Origin: Bacteroidales bacterium UBA3389
GTDB lineage: Bacteria; Bacteroidota; Bacteroidia; Bacteroidales; P3
Direction of reading: 5' to 3'
Length of the DNA: 6,895 bases
NCBI GenBank assembly: GCA_002358835.1
Contig: DEPP01000106.1
Span: 1-6,895 of the forward strand
In this document: positions 5,511-6,895 of the stretch, piece after piece
Position numbering within the stretch: the stretch's first letter is position 1
How the letters are laid out: each line of letters begins with the position of its first letter
Made by a program: the position numbers and the translations under genes
Notes under the pieces: generated by a model
Database searches by the model: none
Seen by the model: only the letters and a program-made list of their open reading frames with translations
What the model was told of the DNA's origin: nothing

Positions 5511-5793
5511 GCAATTACGGTATAAGAACATGGAAGATTTCGGCTATGGCCCAAATGTCATGAAAAAGAACAAGGTCTGTCCGAAGTGCGGCAAGATGGT
5601 TAACGCAAGATTCCGTAACTGTCCCGATTGCGGAGAAAAGTTATCAAACGAAACTCTCTTTGACCGTTACAAACGGCAGCATCCTTGCTGTCCCGAATGC
5701 GATACGGTGTTAGCACCCGACTCGCTATATTGCCCGAACTGCGGAAAGCAGATATTGCGAAAAGCGGCGGGCAATGAGAAAGGCGGTGGTTGA
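5497..5793 (+). CDS. Double zinc-ribbon protein, 98 aa
   Basis: Function not recognised. The start is the ATG at 5497, preceded by GGAAAGGAG (5481-5489) and lying inside the end of the previous gene; an upstream in-frame ATG at 5419 has no such site and overlaps by far more. After a basic N-terminus there are two zinc ribbons: Cys28/31 with Cys42/45 (CPKCGKMV and NCPDCGEKL), and Cys65/68 with Cys79/82 (CPECDTVL and YCPNCGKQI), with an extra Cys64. It resembles the double-zinc-ribbon (DZR) type of small bacterial protein. The tail is short and glycine-rich (EKGGG). Overlapping translation with the upstream gene suggests that the two products are made in matched amounts and may act together. 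No signal peptide or transmembrane segment is visible. Confidence 0.85.
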   Translation: MSPTEQLRYKNMEDFGYGPNVMKKNKVCPKCGKMVNARFRNCPDCGEKLSNETLFDRYKRQHPCCPECDTVLAPDSLYCPNCGKQILRKAAGNEKGGG

Positions 5794-5846
5794 TATTGGC
5801 GTTTTGAACCACGCGCTTTTCGGCAGAACGAAAAGTACACATCATC

Positions 5847-5894
5847 CTCCCGGATGCCATACATCGGGAGTTTGCGAAATGAACCTTGTATGGC
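5847..5894 (+). other. Competing hairpins before the surface-protein gene
   Basis: CTCCCG at 5847-5852 pairs with CGGGAG at 5865-5870, and ATG/CAT extends the stem past a one-base bulge. The segment GCCATAC at 5856-5862, which covers the loop and part of the stem, is perfectly complementary to GTATGGC at 5888-5894, just before the ribosome binding site at 5912-5916. The two pairings exclude each other in part. The rest of the 132-base spacer (5794-5925) shows no gene. It may modulate expression of the surface protein relative to the zinc-ribbon genes (inference). Confidence 0.35.
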
Positions 5895-5925
5895 AACCAA
5901 AAAATCCGAAAAGGAGAACGAATTT

Positions 5926-6895
5926 ATGAACACGAAAATGAAAATGCGAATGCTCAGCCTTCTGCTCTGCTTCGTGATGCTGGTTGGCTTAATGCCGACA
6001 ACGGTATTTGCGGCAGGCGATGGTACTTCAGAAGCTACCGCAATCGAGGTGACTGACTATGCCTCCTTCAAGGCGGCTATGGAAGATCCTGCAATCTTGT
6101 TTGTTAAGATTTCTAACACTCTTTCAAGTACCATTTCTTCCGAAACCGGACATTTGATTGTAGGTGCGTCCGTTTCAAGTAATAAAACCTTAATTGTTAA
6201 TGCGGATGCTACCTTCACTGCGAGCGGTGTAGCAGGGAAAGATATTGTTGATTCCTTAATTCAAACCGTAAATGGTGCAAGCCTTACTATTAAAGGAACC
6301 GGCACCTTGCGTTTTAAGGCGAACGGTAACAATTCTTTTAACGCCGTTGTGAGAATTGACGGAGGTACAGTATATGTGCAGGATTCTGTAACTCTGCACG
6401 GCACTTATAACAATGCCACATACGGTTGTGCCATTTTGAACCAAAACGGTAATTTGAATCTTTGGGGTGGAACTCTCAAAGGTGAAGCAGGCTATTATAC
6501 AAATCCTAACTATTTGGGTGCGGTTGATCTTCGTGGTGGTAATACAGTTATCAATGGTAACACTGTTGTGATTGGAAACAAATATAGCGGTAATAGTTCT
6601 GCAGGCGAATATCCGGAGAAATTGGTTGCTTTAACTGTTGAAGACGATGCAACGCTCGCTATTTATGAAGGTGCAGTCAACCTTACGGAAGGTGTAACGA
6701 TTAACAACAATAGTGTTAGTATTGCTTTTGCTGACAGCAAAGTAACCAGCGACTATTTAATGAGCGGCACAAAGATGTTTAGGGCAAGTACACACGAAGC
6801 ACTTGCGACCAACTACTCTAAAGTGCATGACAGTGTTTATTTTGCAAAAACACCCGCAAATTTGTTTGCAGCTCAGCCAACTTTCCAAATCGAAT
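5926..6895 (+). CDS. Secreted beta-helix-like surface protein (3' end outside window)
   Basis: The reading frame is open from the ATG at 5926 to the window edge (323 codons so far) and was confirmed by direct translation. AGGAG at 5912-5916 lies nine bases upstream; an in-frame ATG at 5890 has no ribosome binding site. Residues 1-29 are a classical signal peptide with basic start (MNTKMKMRM), hydrophobic core and likely cleavage after VFA before AGDG. From about residue 85 to 265 the sequence is Gly/Asn/Thr-rich with repeated short strands and turns (GASLTIKGTGTLRF, GGTVYVQDSVTLHG, NGNLNLWGGTLKG, GGNTVINGNTVVIG). This is typical of right-handed beta-helix (pectin-lyase-like) rungs in Clostridia cell-surface proteins. 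It is probably exported and, given the family, likely large with further repeats and a wall or membrane anchor beyond the window. No catalytic motif is recognised. It may be an adhesin or a glycan-binding protein. Confidence 0.85.
   Translation, partial: MNTKMKMRMLSLLLCFVMLVGLMPTTVFAAGDGTSEATAIEVTDYASFKAAMEDPAILFVKISNTLSSTISSETGHLIVGASVSSNKTLIVNADATFTASGVAGKDIVDSLIQTVNGASLTIKGTGTLRFKANGNNSFNAVVRIDGGTVYVQDSVTLHGTYNNATYGCAILNQNGNLNLWGGTLKGEAGYYTNPNYLGAVDLRGGNTVINGNTVVIGNKYSGNSSAGEYPEKLVALTVEDDATLAIYEGAVNLTEGVTINNNSVSIAFADSKVTSDYLMSGTKMFRASTHEALATNYSKVHDSVYFAKTPANLFAAQPTFQIE

Noticed and set aside
5791..5928. The second zinc-ribbon frame continues open past its TGA into the surface-protein frame, suggesting stop read-through or a broken fusion.
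   Set aside because: A 44-codon stop-free run is not unusual by chance, the surface protein has its own ribosome binding site and a proper signal peptide start, and no read-through signal was seen.

Overview
The window looks like an accessory locus from a low-to-moderate GC Firmicute, most likely a gut Clostridia (Oscillospiraceae or Lachnospiraceae type). The clues are strong AGGAGG ribosome binding sites before nearly every gene, a Clostridia-style signal peptide on a beta-helix surface protein, and a membrane-anchored LuxR-type regulator. No rRNA, tRNA, CRISPR array or complete insertion sequence with a DDE transposase was seen.

Left part (about 19-3431): three different tyrosine recombinases lie head to tail with start/stop overlaps of 1 and 14 bases (408, 322 and 345 aa). 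This is the arrangement of RIT (recombinase in trio) elements. Upstream are two tandem 17-bp-period repeats and a 66-bp imperfect dyad. The dyad overlaps a plausible promoter, so it may be both a recombinase binding or recombination site and an operator. A short hairpin then covers the ribosome binding site of the first recombinase. The operon ends in a strong intrinsic terminator (3395-3431). I could not find a matching right-end copy of the dyad, so the right boundary is open.

Middle, minus strand (3434-4751): a two-gene operon encodes a membrane protein with seven predicted transmembrane segments and a C-terminal LuxR DNA-binding domain, followed with a 17-base overlap by a 70-aa XRE-type helix-turn-helix protein.

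The 375-base divergent gap (4752-5126) contains no convincing gene but is packed with inverted repeats: two TTTTTT/AAAAAA palindromes 41 bp apart, nested dyads sharing a TAGGAA core, an 18-bp perfect palindrome overlapping a 13-bp perfect stem (mutually exclusive folds), and a further hairpin before a T-rich stretch. It may hold operators for the LuxR/XRE pair and a structured leader for the rightward genes.

Right part, plus strand (5127-6895): two small overlapping cysteine-rich zinc-ribbon proteins (127 and 98 aa), then a 132-base spacer with competing hairpins, then a secreted beta-helix-like surface protein that runs off the window. My reading (inference) is that the membrane LuxR and XRE proteins control the zinc-ribbon/surface-protein genes, and that the recombinase trio inserted next to this locus or moves with it.
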